Below are positions 8,400-19,153 of a stretch of 49,776 nt of DNA, in pieces. How positions within the stretch are numbered: the first letter of the stretch is position 1; each line of letters opens with the position of its first letter. A program made the translations under genes and the position numbers. The stretch is from Arenimonas metalli CF5-1 (GTDB lineage Bacteria > Pseudomonadota > Gammaproteobacteria > Xanthomonadales > Xanthomonadaceae), in the NCBI RefSeq assembly GCF_000747155.1, contig NZ_AVCK01000065.1, positions 1 through 49,776 on the forward strand. The letters are read 5' to 3'. Below the pieces are notes generated by a model, which saw only the letters and a list, made by a program, of their open reading frames with translations, had not been told where the DNA came from and did no database searches.

Positions 8400-10520
8400 C
8401 TACTCGCGGAAGCGGCGCTGCATCTCCGACGCCGGCATCGGCCGGCCCAGCCAGAAGCCCTGGCCCTGGTCGCAGCCGCGCTCGCGCAGCACTTCGTACT
8501 GGCCTTCGGCCTCGATGCCCTCGGCGACCACGGTGATGCCGAGCGAGTGCGCCATCGCGATGATGGCCGAGGTCAGCGCCAGGTCGTCCGGATCGCGCAG
8601 CACGTCGGCCACGAAGCTGCGGTCGATCTTGACGCCGTCCACCGGCACGCGGCGCAGGTGGCTCAGGCCCGAGAAGCCGGTGCCGAAGTCGTCCAGCCAC
8701 ACCTTCACCCCGGTCGCGCGCAGGCGCGACAGCAGCGCGCTGGCCTGCACCTCGTCGCCGAGCACGGCGGTCTCGGTGAGCTCCAGGTGCAGCTGCTTGG
8801 GCAGCACGCCGGTGGCGGCCAGCGCGCTGGCCACGACATCGGGCAGGTCGCCCGTGCGCAGCTGGCGCGGCGAGATGTTCACCGACACGAACGGCGGCTC
8901 CATGCCCGGCTGCGACCACGCGGCCGCGTCCTGGCAGGCCTGCACCAGCACGTGCCGGCCCAGCGATTCGATCAGGCCGCTCTGCTCGGCCACTTCGATG
9001 AAGACCGACGGCGGCACCACGCCCAGGCGCGGATGCTGCCAGCGGCACAGCGCCTCGGCGCCCATCAGGCGGCGATCGGCCAGGCGGTAGATCGGCTGGT
9101 AGTGCAGGCTCAGCTCGCCGCGCTCCCAGGCGCCGCGCAGCTCTTCCTCGAGCTGCACGCGGCGCTCGACCGCCTGGTCCATGGCCTTGGAGTAGAAGCG
9201 GTAGCAGCCCTTGCCCGCGACCTTGGCCTGGTACATCGCGATGTCGGCGTTCTTGAGCAGCTGGCCGGCGCTGGAGGCGTCGAACGGGAACAGCGTGATG
9301 CCCACCGACGCGCCCAGGAACACCTGCCGCCCGCGCAGCACCAGCGGCCGCTGGATCTCCTCGATCAGCGACTCGGCCAGGTGGCCGGAGCTGGCGCGAA
9401 TGTCCTCGGCCATGAACAGCACGATGAACTCGTCGCCGCCGAAGCGCGCGATCTCGGCGCCGACGCCACCCAGGCGTTCGACCGCCATGCGGATGCGCAT
9501 CGACAGCTGGCCCAGCACTTCGTCGCCGGCCTCGTGGCCCAGGGTGTCGTTGACGCGCTTGAAGTCGTCGAGGTCGACGAACAGCAGCGCCAGCTCGCCG
9601 CTGCTGGCCTGCAGCGTCAGCAGGCGGTCGTCCAGCGCTTCGCGGAAGGCGAGGCGGTTGGACAGGCCGGTCAGCGAATCGGTGTAGGCCATGCGGCGGA
9701 TGTCGCGGTCGTGGCGCGCCACCGATTCGCTCATGCGCGCGAAGGCCCGCACCAGTTCGCCGATTTCGTCCTGGCGGTCCGAGGACACCTTCACGTCGGC
9801 GTAGCGGCCCTGCTCGATGCGCGCGGCGGCTTCGGCCAGGCCGCTGATCGGCGTCACGATCCGCCGCTGCAGCAGGCCCATCGCGCTCACGCCCATCGCC
9901 ACCAGCGCCGCCATCAGCGCCAGGATCCAGCCCAGGTGTTCGTTGCTCGCGGCCTGCAGGCGCTCGGCCAGCGGCTCGAGCATCTCCTGCTCGCGGCGGT
10001 TGGCGCTCTCGCGCGAGAGGCCGACGCGGACGCCGCCGATGCGCTCGCCGCCGATGCGGATCGGGCTGGCGACGTCGAGCAGCTTGTCGCTCCACTGGCC
10101 GTGCACGCCCTCGGCATTGAGCGCCTCGTAGGCCATCGGGTCGGACATCGGCTGGCCGAAGGCCGGGATGTCGCCGGAACCGTCGTGCACCACCTGGCCC
10201 TCGGCGTCGTGGATGACCACGTACACCACGTCGGGCTGCCGCAGCGTGGCGCGGGCCAGTTCGCCCAGCTTGGCCAGGTCGAGGTAATAGAGTGGATTCG
10301 TGGCTGCGTCGGCCAGCTGGCTCGACAGCGTCTGGCCGCGGCCGAGCAGGCCCTCGCGCGCGAGCTCGCGCATGGCGCTGGCGCTGAGTTCGCGGGCGTC
10401 GCGGCTGCTGGCCTTCTCGTGCAGCCAGAGCGCCGCCACCAGCGCGGCGATGACCAGCATCACGCCGCACATGATCAGCAGCAGTTCGACGCGCAGGCCG
10501 AGCTTCACGGGCAGCTTCAT
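8400..10520 (-). CDS. Membrane-bound GGDEF-EAL protein with periplasmic sensor and HAMP
   Basis: A 706-residue bifunctional c-di-GMP enzyme. Order: TM1 (about 11-33), a periplasmic domain of about 160 residues (34-195), TM2 (about 197-217), HAMP (218-270), GGDEF (about 280-435) and EAL (about 455-705). The GGDEF motif is intact (361-365, RFGGDEF), but no RxxD inhibitory site precedes it. The EAL domain keeps EAL (489-491), VNISPRQL, ELTE, DDFGTG, VKIDRSF and AEGIE, so phosphodiesterase activity is plausible too. Its ATG overlaps the stop of the upstream PhnD-like gene by 4 bp, so the two are translationally coupled. The binding protein is probably the ligand input for this enzyme (inference). 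Confidence 0.95.
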   Translation of the reverse strand: MKLPVKLGLRVELLLIMCGVMLVIAALVAALWLHEKASSRDARELSASAMRELAREGLLGRGQTLSSQLADAATNPLYYLDLAKLGELARATLRQPDVVYVVIHDAEGQVVHDGSGDIPAFGQPMSDPMAYEALNAEGVHGQWSDKLLDVASPIRIGGERIGGVRVGLSRESANRREQEMLEPLAERLQAASNEHLGWILALMAALVAMGVSAMGLLQRRIVTPISGLAEAAARIEQGRYADVKVSSDRQDEIGELVRAFARMSESVARHDRDIRRMAYTDSLTGLSNRLAFREALDDRLLTLQASSGELALLFVDLDDFKRVNDTLGHEAGDEVLGQLSMRIRMAVERLGGVGAEIARFGGDEFIVLFMAEDIRASSGHLAESLIEEIQRPLVLRGRQVFLGASVGITLFPFDASSAGQLLKNADIAMYQAKVAGKGCYRFYSKAMDQAVERRVQLEEELRGAWERGELSLHYQPIYRLADRRLMGAEALCRWQHPRLGVVPPSVFIEVAEQSGLIESLGRHVLVQACQDAAAWSQPGMEPPFVSVNISPRQLRTGDLPDVVASALAATGVLPKQLHLELTETAVLGDEVQASALLSRLRATGVKVWLDDFGTGFSGLSHLRRVPVDGVKIDRSFVADVLRDPDDLALTSAIIAMAHSLGITVVAEGIEAEGQYEVLRERGCDQGQGFWLGRPMPASEMQRRFRE

Positions 10521-11446
10521 TCCAGCGCCTCGCGGATCTCGCGGGCGCCGCGGCGCAGGTTGTCCAGCCGGACCTGGGTGGCGGCGTCGGCCTCGTAGAA
10601 GCCCGTGGTGCGGAAGAACTGGCGCAGTGCGTCGCGCGCCTGCGGGTCGGTGCTGGCGCCGAGCAGGACTTCCTTGAGCCGCGCCTCCACCGCCGGGGAC
10701 ATGTTGCCGTTGACCAGCTCCATCGCGCGCGGCACCGGGTCGGTGGTGTGGATCACCACCAGGTCGCGCCGGAAGGCTTCCGACACGCGCTGCAGCTGGT
10801 CCCAGTCCTGGTCGCTGAAGCCGCCGGCGTCCACCAGGCGCTTGTGCACCCAGGCCGCCAGGTTGGCATCGGTGTTGGCGAACACGTAGCCGACGCTGCC
10901 GGGCTCGCGGCCTTCCAGCGGCGACACCATCAGGCCCATCGGCAGGCGGCGCTCGCGCAGGGCCAGGGCCGGCACCAGGTAGGCGCTGGTGGAGGACGGC
11001 GACTGGAAGGCGATGGTCTTGCCCAGCAGCTGCGAGAGATCGGTGATGCCGCTGTCGCGGCGCACGAACACCACGCTGCGGTACTCGCGGGCGCCGCTGC
11101 GTTCGGTCAGCAGCAGCGGGCGGGCGCCGGCGCGATCGGCCAGCAGCAGGCCGGTGCCCGGGGTCTCGGTGACCCAGTCGACCTTGCCGCGGCGCAGGTA
11201 GCTCATCATCTGCTGCGGGTCGCGGGCCATCAGCACCCGGCCCTCGGTGATGCCGACGGTGCGCATGCGCGGCACCACGTAGTCGAGCAGCGGCTTGAGC
11301 TGCTCGTGGTGGCGGCGGGGATCGTCGCTGATGCGGCCCAGCACCAGCACGCCGTCGGCGGCGGCGGCCGGGCCGGCCAGCAGCAGGAACAGGAGGAACA
11401 GCAGACGCCGGGCGCCGGACGTGTTGCGGGGTGGCTTGGGCGTCAC
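10517..11446 (-). CDS. PhnD-like periplasmic substrate-binding protein
   Basis: A 309-residue secreted solute-binding protein of the phosphate/phosphite/phosphonate (PhnD/SsuA/transferrin) type. An N-terminal signal peptide (RRLLFLLFLLLAGPAAAADG) ends near residue 30. The two-lobed fold is marked by LLDYVVPRMR, the ligand-cleft KVDWVTETPGTGLLL, and LGKTIAFQSPSSTSAYLVP. No ABC permease or ATPase lies beside it. Instead it is the first gene of an operon whose second gene (4-bp ATGA overlap) encodes a GGDEF-EAL protein with a periplasmic domain. This suggests a sensory rather than a transport job. The true ligand is unknown; phosphonate binding should not be assumed. Confidence 0.9.
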   Translation of the reverse strand: MTPKPPRNTSGARRLLFLLFLLLAGPAAAADGVLVLGRISDDPRRHHEQLKPLLDYVVPRMRTVGITEGRVLMARDPQQMMSYLRRGKVDWVTETPGTGLLLADRAGARPLLLTERSGAREYRSVVFVRRDSGITDLSQLLGKTIAFQSPSSTSAYLVPALALRERRLPMGLMVSPLEGREPGSVGYVFANTDANLAAWVHKRLVDAGGFSDQDWDQLQRVSEAFRRDLVVIHTTDPVPRAMELVNGNMSPAVEARLKEVLLGASTDPQARDALRQFFRTTGFYEADAATQVRLDNLRRGAREIREALE

Positions 11447-11507
11447 TTCGGGCTCGGGGGCGTCAGGACTACTGGGGGCCTACTCTATTCGCCCCACGGC
11501 GACCGCG

Positions 11508-12278
11508 CTAGGCGGCCCCGCCCCGGGCCAGCCGGGCCATGCGCTGGGCCTCGGCCAGGATGCCGCGCAGGATCTTGACCTCGCGCGCGTCGAGCCCGGC
11601 CCGCAGGTACAGGCGGCGCAGGCGCGACATGACCATCTCGGGCGGCTTGCCCTTGTGGAAGTCGATGTCGTGGAGGGCCTGGTCGAGGTGCCGGAAATAG
11701 CCCTCGAGTTCGTCGGCGGTGGCCGGCGGCTCGACCTCCGGCGGCGGCATCGGCCGGCCCGAGGCCAGGGCGTCCCCGGCCCGGGCCAGCACGGCCAGCC
11801 GCAGTTCGTAGGACAGCACCTGCACGGCGGCCGCGAGGTTGAGCGAGCTGAAGCCCGGGTCGGTCGGGATGCCCACCGTGTAGTGGCAGCGCTGCAGTTC
11901 GGCGTTCTCGAGCCCGGTGCGCTCGCGGCCGAACAGCAGGGCCACCGGGCCCCGGCCCACCGCCTCGACCAGCGTTTCGGCGGCCTCGCGCGGGCTAAGC
12001 TCCGGCAGCGGCACGTGCCGGCGCCGGGCGCTGGTGCCCAGCACGAGGTGGCAGCCGGCCAGGGCGCCGTCCAGGTCCGGGTGCACGGGGGCCGCTGCCA
12101 GCAGGTCGTCGGCGCCGGCGGCCAGGGTGTTGGCCTCGGGGTCCGGGAAGCGCTCGGGGGCGACCAGGTGCAGGGCCGACAGCCCCATGGTCTTCATGGC
12201 GCGCGCGGCCGAGCCGATGTTGCCCGGGTGCTGGGTGCCGACCAGCACGATGCGGAGGTTGGGAAGGCCGTCGATCAT
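11508..12278 (-). CDS. trmJ: tRNA (cytidine/uridine-2'-O)-methyltransferase TrmJ
   Basis: A 256-residue SPOUT-class methyltransferase that 2'-O-methylates position 32 of tRNAs. The conserved N-terminal [21 protein letters not shown], the central [17 protein letters not shown] and the trefoil-knot motif [19 protein letters not shown] are all present. The C-terminal helical extension ([22 protein letters not shown]) is typical of TrmJ rather than of other SpoU enzymes. The ATG at 12278 is about 100 bp from the divergent suhB start; the trmJ/suhB divergent arrangement is also found in E. coli. Confidence 0.94.
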   Translation of the reverse strand: MIDGLPNLRIVLVGTQHPGNIGSAARAMKTMGLSALHLVAPERFPDPEANTLAAGADDLLAAAPVHPDLDGALAGCHLVLGTSARRRHVPLPELSPREAAETLVEAVGRGPVALLFGRERTGLENAELQRCHYTVGIPTDPGFSSLNLAAAVQVLSYELRLAVLARAGDALASGRPMPPPEVEPPATADELEGYFRHLDQALHDIDFHKGKPPEMVMSRLRRLYLRAGLDAREVKILRGILAEAQRMARLARGGAA

Positions 12279-12381
12279 CGTTTTAGAGGCCCTGTTCAGG
12301 GCAACCTGTTATCCTTTGCGCCGCGCCGGCTCGACCGGCCCCTTGTTCTCTTCACAATCCAGCGGACCTTTGGACGGGCAT

Positions 12382-13188
12382 ATGCAGAAACCTGTCGTCA
12401 ACGTCATGGTCAAGGCGGCCCGTTCGGCCGGCAACTTGATCCTGCGCCACATGAGCAAGCTCGACAGCCTGAGCGTCTTCGAGAAATCGAAGCAGGACTA
12501 CGCGAGCGAAGTCGACGCCCAGGCCGAGGCGGAGATCATACGCGAGCTGCGCCGCGCGTTCCCGGACTACGCCATCCTGGCGGAGGAATCGGGCGCGATG
12601 GGCTCGGGCCGCCACACCTTCGTCATCGATCCGCTGGACGGCACCTCGAACTTCCTGCGCGGCTTCCCGCACTTCTGCGTGTCGATCGCGCTGTGCGAGG
12701 GCGGCGAGCCGGTGCACGGCGTGATCTTCGACCCGCTGCGCAACGAGCTCTTCACCGCCTCGCGCGGCGCGGGCGCGGTGCTCAACGACAAGAAGATCCG
12801 GATCGGCGAGCGCAAGGACCTCAACGGCGCGATGCTGATCACGGGCTTCCCGCCGCGCGAGCGCAAGCGGGTGGCGCCGCACCTGGCGGCGCTGGAGGCG
12901 GTGCTGGGCGAGGCCGAGGACATCCGCCGCACCGGTTCCGCGGCGCTCGACCTGGCCTACGTGGCCTGCGGCCGGGCCGACGCCTACTTCGAGGCGGGCG
13001 TGAAGCCCTGGGACATCGCGGCGGGCCTGCTGCTGGTCCGCGAGGCCGGCGGGCGGGTCTGCGACTTCCGGGGCGGCGGCGACAAGCTGCTCATGTCCAG
13101 CCAGATCGTCGCGGGCAACCTCAAGATCACCGAGCACCTGCAGAAGGCCATCGTGAACTCCAACTACGCGGCCGCCTTCTCGGTCTGA
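12382..13188 (+). CDS. suhB: Inositol-1-monophosphatase SuhB
   Basis: A 268-residue Mg-dependent phosphatase; in enterics SuhB also takes part in rRNA antitermination complexes. Metal-binding motifs are visible: EESG ([10 protein letters not shown]), [16 protein letters not shown] and the C-terminal [17 protein letters not shown]. The start is the ATG at 12382 ([20 protein letters not shown]), matching the family N-terminus; longer in-frame readings would cross the trmJ promoter. It is divergent from trmJ. Downstream lies a 389-bp repeat-rich gap before the convergent secF. Confidence 0.95.
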   Translation: MQKPVVNVMVKAARSAGNLILRHMSKLDSLSVFEKSKQDYASEVDAQAEAEIIRELRRAFPDYAILAEESGAMGSGRHTFVIDPLDGTSNFLRGFPHFCVSIALCEGGEPVHGVIFDPLRNELFTASRGAGAVLNDKKIRIGERKDLNGAMLITGFPPRERKRVAPHLAALEAVLGEAEDIRRTGSAALDLAYVACGRADAYFEAGVKPWDIAAGLLLVREAGGRVCDFRGGGDKLLMSSQIVAGNLKITEHLQKAIVNSNYAAAFSV

Positions 13189-13210
13189 TCCAACCCGCCA
13201 TCGCTGCTTC

Positions 13211-13268
13211 GAAAAAGGGGTCAGAGTGTTTATCCGTTTCCATCGGATATCCACTCTGACCCCTTTCT
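13211..13268. repeat. GGGGTCAGAGT palindromic repeat, copy 2
   Basis: The outer arms (GAAAAAGGGGTCAGAGTG at 13211-13228 and its near-complement ending near 13267) match the element at 2059-2119, but the centre differs. Here an inner stem TATCCG/CGGATA surrounds a 7-base loop. The element lies about 20 bp downstream of the suhB stop. Conservation of the outer arms with an unrelated but still self-complementary centre suggests that hairpin formation is what is maintained. Confidence 0.8.
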
Positions 13269-13281
13269 TGTGGCCGGGAAC

Positions 13282-13420
13282 TTTTGACGCGGATTAACGC
13301 GGATGTACGCGGATAGAGCCAAGGAAAGTGTGGCGCACGGCGCGTCGGATGGCCCCGCGAAACTCCAATCCAGTCGCTTCTGCCCTATCCGCGTCTATCC
13401 GCGTTAATCCGCGTCAAACG
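13282..13420. repeat. GCGGAT-iterated large palindrome, copy B
   Basis: The arms at about 13282-13319 and 13378-13420 each have three GCGGAT/ATCCGC units at a 10-bp period, flanked by CTTTTGAC and GTCAAACG. The loop between arms (about 57 bases) is unrelated to the loops of copies A and C. One linker in the left arm (GTAC) is not complementary to its partner (GTCT), so this copy is slightly degenerate. It sits in the convergent suhB/secF gap. Confidence 0.8.
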
Positions 13421-13430
13421 CTCCAAAATG

Positions 13431-13454
13431 AAAGGCCCGCCGAAGCGGGCCTTT
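13431..13454 (-). terminator. Intrinsic terminator for the queA-secF operon
   Basis: A 10-bp stem (AAAGGCCCGC / GCGGGCCTTT) closes a 4-base loop. Read on the minus strand the loop is TTCG and the stem runs into TTTCATTTT, a classic rho-independent terminator about 120 bp past the secF stop. On the plus strand the T run is only TTT, so termination of suhB here would be weaker. Confidence 0.65.
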
Positions 13455-13468
13455 CCGGAAGTGCGAAG

Positions 13469-13502
13469 CCCCCCTTGGTAAGGGGGGCGCGCCGAAGGCG
13501 CG
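13469..13502. repeat. Paired small hairpins (CCCCCCTT and CGCGCC stems)
   Basis: Two adjacent stem-loops: CCCCCCTT-GGT-AAGGGGGG (13469-13487) and CGCGCC-GAA-GGCGCG (13488-13502). This composite resembles a short intergenic repeat common in GC-rich proteobacteria. A third, imperfect stem (CCGCGATCTGC / GCAGGTCGTGG with two G-T-type mismatches, about 13530-13554) follows. The function is unknown; they add to the structured 389-bp suhB/secF gap. Confidence 0.5.
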
Positions 13503-13556
13503 GGGGATCGGAAGTGATGAGCCCGGGGCCCGCGATCTGCGAAGCAGGTCGTGGGA

Positions 13557-13580
13557 TAACACCAGCGAATGCTGGTGTTA
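13557..13580. repeat. TAACACCAGC inverted repeat overlapping the secF stop
   Basis: A perfect 10-bp stem (TAACACCAGC / GCTGGTGTTA) with a GAAT loop. Its right arm contains the secF stop codon (TAA, 13578-13580 on the minus strand). No T run follows on either strand, so it is more likely an RNA 3'-end stabilising hairpin or a REP-like unit than a terminator. Confidence 0.6.
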
Positions 13581-14534
13581 CGGCCGGCGGGCGAGCTCTG
13601 CTTCGATGTCGTCCTTGGCGCGCGGCATCAGGTCCTGCTTGGTGACGCCCATCAGCAGCAGCAGCGGGCAGGCCACGAAGATCGAGGACAGCGTGCCGAA
13701 CACGATGCCGATCATCTGCGATTCGGCCATGCCCTTGAGCGACTGGCCGCCGTAGAGGTACAGCGCCAGGATGGTCAGGAAGGCCACGAACGACGTGATG
13801 ATGGTGCGCGACAGCGTCTGGTTGACCGACTTGTTGAGGATCTCGCGCGGCTCGAGCTTGAGCGTGCGGAAGTTCTCGCGCACGCGGTCGAAGACCACGA
13901 TCGTGTCGTTGATCGAGAAGCCCATCACCGACAGGATGCCGGCCAGCACCGTCAGGTCGAACTCGTGCTGGCTGAGCGCGAACCAGCCGCAGACCACCAG
14001 CAGGTCGACCAGCGTGGTGAGGATGGCCGCGATCGCGAACTTGAGCTCGAAGCGCGCCCAGATGTAGGCCAGGAAGCCCAGCACCACGAAGATCGCCGCG
14101 TAGACGCCGTTGAGCGCCAGCTCGTTGCCGATCTGCGGGCCGACGAAATCGCTGCGCAGCACCTTGCCCGGGTTGCCCTCGGGCTGGGCCGCAGCCAGGA
14201 TCGCCGCGCCGCTGTACTCGCGCTGCGTGCCCTCGCCTTCCGCGCCCGGCTCCTGCGGCTGCAGCCGGATCACGATGTCGTTGCCGGCACCGAAGGTCTG
14301 CACGACCGCACCGGTGTAGCCGGCGGTCTCCAGCCGCTGGCGCACCTGCTCGACGTCCACCGGCTGGGCGAACTCGATCTCGGTGGCGGTGCCGCCGGTG
14401 AAGTCGAGCGCGTAGTTGAAGCCCTTGGTGCCGAGGAAGAACAGCGACGCCAGCATGAGCAGCGCGACCACCGCCAGCGAGACGTAGCGGACGCGCATGA
14501 AGTTGATGTTGCTATTGGACGGGAAGAGTTCCAC
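13578..14534 (-). CDS. secF: Protein translocase subunit SecF
   Basis: A 318-residue inner-membrane component of the SecDF-YajC complex, which uses the proton gradient to complete protein export. It has an N-terminal helix, a short periplasmic domain with the DFTGGTATEIEF motif, and five C-terminal transmembrane segments including VMGFSINDTIVVFDRVREN. The start is a GTG at 14534 preceded by GGAGG 4-5 bp upstream. It ends the queA-tgt-yajC-secD-secF operon. The stop lies inside a hairpin. Confidence 0.96.
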   Translation of the reverse strand: MELFPSNSNINFMRVRYVSLAVVALLMLASLFFLGTKGFNYALDFTGGTATEIEFAQPVDVEQVRQRLETAGYTGAVVQTFGAGNDIVIRLQPQEPGAEGEGTQREYSGAAILAAAQPEGNPGKVLRSDFVGPQIGNELALNGVYAAIFVVLGFLAYIWARFELKFAIAAILTTLVDLLVVCGWFALSQHEFDLTVLAGILSVMGFSINDTIVVFDRVRENFRTLKLEPREILNKSVNQTLSRTIITSFVAFLTILALYLYGGQSLKGMAESQMIGIVFGTLSSIFVACPLLLLMGVTKQDLMPRAKDDIEAELARRP

Positions 14535-14552
14535 GCCGCCTCCAGGAATGCG

Positions 14553-16430
14553 TTAGATCGAGACCTTGGCAAGCTTCTTGCGCTTGCCATAGATCAGGGT
14601 GGCGATGCCGCGCGACACCGAGACCGCGGTGTACATCGAGGTCAGGATGCCGATGATCAGCGTGATGCCGAAGCCACGGATCGGGCCGGAGCCGAACACC
14701 GCCATCGCCACGCCCGCCAGCAGCGCCGTGGTGTTGGAGTCGGTGATGGTGCCCGAGGCCTTGTCGTAGCCGTTGGCGATACTGGCCAGCGGCGTGTTGC
14801 CGTTGCGCAGCTCCTCGCGGATTCGTTCGTTGATCAGCACGTTGGCGTCCACCGACATGCCCACGGTGAGCGCGATGCCGGCCAGGCCGGGCAGCGTCAG
14901 CGTGGCGCCGATCACCGACATCACCGCCACCACCATCAGCAGGTTCAGCAGCAGCGCCAGGTTGGTGACGATGCCGAACATCTTGTAGTAGACGAGGAAG
15001 AACACCAGCACGAACACGAAGGACCAGAACACCGCCGACAGGCCGCGCTCGACGTTCTCCGCACCGAGGCTCGGGCCGATGATGCGCTCCTCGATGATCA
15101 CCATCGGCGCCGCCAGCGAACCGGCGCGCAGCAGGCGGGCCAGGCTGGCCGCCTCTTCCTGGCTGTCGAGGCCGGTGGTCTGGAAGTTCTTGCCGAACAC
15201 GCCCTGCAGCACCGCGGCGTTGATCACTTCCTCGCTGACGCGGGAGGTGCGCACTTCCTGGCCATCCACCATCCGCACTTCCGGGATGGTCTCGATGTAG
15301 ACGGCGGCCATGAACTGGCCGACGTTGTCGCGGGTGTGCGCCAGCATGCGGTTGCCACCGGCGTTGTTGAGCTCGATCTGCACGGCCGGGCCGCCGCCCT
15401 GCGGATCCGGGTTCGAGGTGGCGTTGACCAGCTGGTCGCCGGACACGATGACCCGGCGCGACAGCAGGATCGGCATCGGCTTGCCGTCCGGACCCAGCTG
15501 GCGCATGTAATAGAGGCGGGCATTGGCCGGCACCACGCCGGTGCGCGCGGCTTCAACGGCCTGGGCGCCGTTGTCCACCACGTGGCGGTACTCGAGGGTG
15601 GCGGTGGCGCCGATCAGCTTGCGGGCCTCGGCAGTGTCCTGCACGCCGGGCAGCTGCACCACGATGCGGCTTTCGCCCTGGCGCTGGATGACCTGCTCGC
15701 CGACGCCCAGCGAGTTGATGCGGTTGTCGAGCGTGGTGCGGTTCTGCTCGATGGCGCCGTCAATGATCGCCTTGATCTGGGCCGGGGTGACCCGGGCCAG
15801 CAGGCGCTCGGGCTGGGCCTCGTCGAAGACCAGCTCGAGCTCGGGCGCGTCGCGGCTGATGGCGGCGCGGACGCGGGCCATGTCGGCGCCGTCGCGCAGC
15901 AGCACCTGGATGCCCTCGGCGGTGCGCGACACGCTGGTGTAGGCGAACTTGCCGTCGCGCAGGATCGCCGAGATCTCGTCGGCGAAGCCATTGGTGCGCT
16001 TGTCGATGGCCGCCTGCTGGTCCACTTCCAGCAGGAAGTGCACGCCGCCCTGCAGGTCCAGGCCCATCGACATCGGGTCGGCGCCCATCACCGTCAGCCA
16101 CGAGGGCACGGTGGAAGCGAGGTTGAGCGCGACCGTGTAGCCCTGCCCCAGCTCGGTGCGCAGCAGGTCGGCGGCCTGGGTCTGCACGTCGGGGTTGGCG
16201 GTGCGGACGACGAGGTTCTCGCCCTCGACCGCGACCGACTTGGCCTCGACCTTGGCGGCCTCGAGCACGCCGCGGACCCGCAGGGCCAGCGAGTCGTCGA
16301 TGGTGCTGCCGCGGTTGGCCGCGATCTGCACCGCCGGGTCCTGCGGGTACAGGTTGGGCAGCGAGTAGAACACCGACAGCGCGATCACGAGCGCGGCGAC
16401 GACGTATTTCCAGGTGGGGAACTGCAGCAT
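14553..16430 (-). CDS. secD: Protein translocase subunit SecD
   Basis: A 625-residue partner of SecF. It has an N-terminal transmembrane helix (WKYVVAALVIALSVFYSLPNL), a large periplasmic P1 domain with GLDLQGGVHFLLEVD, and a C-terminal six-helix domain with VGMSVDANVLINERIREEL. The ATG at 16430 fits the family N-terminus (MLQFPTWKY); a TTG three codons upstream is possible. It lies 18 bp before secF and downstream of yajC on the minus strand. Confidence 0.96.
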   Translation of the reverse strand: MLQFPTWKYVVAALVIALSVFYSLPNLYPQDPAVQIAANRGSTIDDSLALRVRGVLEAAKVEAKSVAVEGENLVVRTANPDVQTQAADLLRTELGQGYTVALNLASTVPSWLTVMGADPMSMGLDLQGGVHFLLEVDQQAAIDKRTNGFADEISAILRDGKFAYTSVSRTAEGIQVLLRDGADMARVRAAISRDAPELELVFDEAQPERLLARVTPAQIKAIIDGAIEQNRTTLDNRINSLGVGEQVIQRQGESRIVVQLPGVQDTAEARKLIGATATLEYRHVVDNGAQAVEAARTGVVPANARLYYMRQLGPDGKPMPILLSRRVIVSGDQLVNATSNPDPQGGGPAVQIELNNAGGNRMLAHTRDNVGQFMAAVYIETIPEVRMVDGQEVRTSRVSEEVINAAVLQGVFGKNFQTTGLDSQEEAASLARLLRAGSLAAPMVIIEERIIGPSLGAENVERGLSAVFWSFVFVLVFFLVYYKMFGIVTNLALLLNLLMVVAVMSVIGATLTLPGLAGIALTVGMSVDANVLINERIREELRNGNTPLASIANGYDKASGTITDSNTTALLAGVAMAVFGSGPIRGFGITLIIGILTSMYTAVSVSRGIATLIYGKRKKLAKVSI

Positions 16431-16486
16431 GGGCGACAACCGTTGGCGGCCCGGTCAGGGCCGTGGGTGATTCGGATGGGGACGGA

Positions 16487-16831
16487 TCAGGCGGACTTCA
16501 ACGTGCCCTTGGGCAGGACCGCGGTGACGGCGCCGCGCTGGACCTTGATGCTGACCTTGTCGGCGATCTCGACGGTGACGAAGCTCTCGCCCAGGTCCTC
16601 GATGCGGCCGGCGAGGCCACCGCTGGTGATCACTTCGTCGCCCTTCTGCAGCTTGGCCAGCAGCTCGCGGTGTTCCTTGGCGCGCTTCATTTGCGGGCGC
16701 AGCAGCAGGAACCAGAACACGATGAAGATGATGATCAGCGGCAGGATGCTGCCGAGCATGCTGGGCTGGCCGGCGGCACCACCCGCGGCCTGGGCGGCCG
16801 CCGGGGAAACGAAAATATCGAGCAGGGACAT
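16487..16831 (-). CDS. yajC: Sec translocase accessory protein YajC
   Basis: A 114-residue single-span membrane protein of the SecDF-YajC complex. One hydrophobic helix (SILPLIIIFIVFWFLLL) is followed by the family motif RPQMKRAKEH and a cytoplasmic beta domain (LQKGDEVITSGGLAGRI). The ATG at 16831 (MSLLDIFVSPAAAQ) was chosen over an in-frame ATG at 16882 because the family begins here. It lies 56 bp before secD. The gap to tgt upstream is filled by a REP-like hairpin. Confidence 0.94.
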   Translation of the reverse strand: MSLLDIFVSPAAAQAAGGAAGQPSMLGSILPLIIIFIVFWFLLLRPQMKRAKEHRELLAKLQKGDEVITSGGLAGRIEDLGESFVTVEIADKVSIKVQRGAVTAVLPKGTLKSA

Positions 16832-16890
16832 GGCTTTACCGTCTGCGTAGGGAATCAAGCGCGCAAGTATGCCATACCCCACCCCACCCC

Positions 16891-19153
<2,263 letters not shown>

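Noticed and set aside
10517-11446. Phosphonate ABC importer
   Set aside because: Only the binding protein is present; the partner gene encodes a GGDEF-EAL protein and no permease or ATPase lies nearby.
13569-16850. A 1093-codon open frame antisense to secF, secD and yajC
   Set aside because: Same GC-driven shadow effect. Composition is rich in H, D, Q, R and A with no domain, while the Sec genes on the other strand carry all family motifs.
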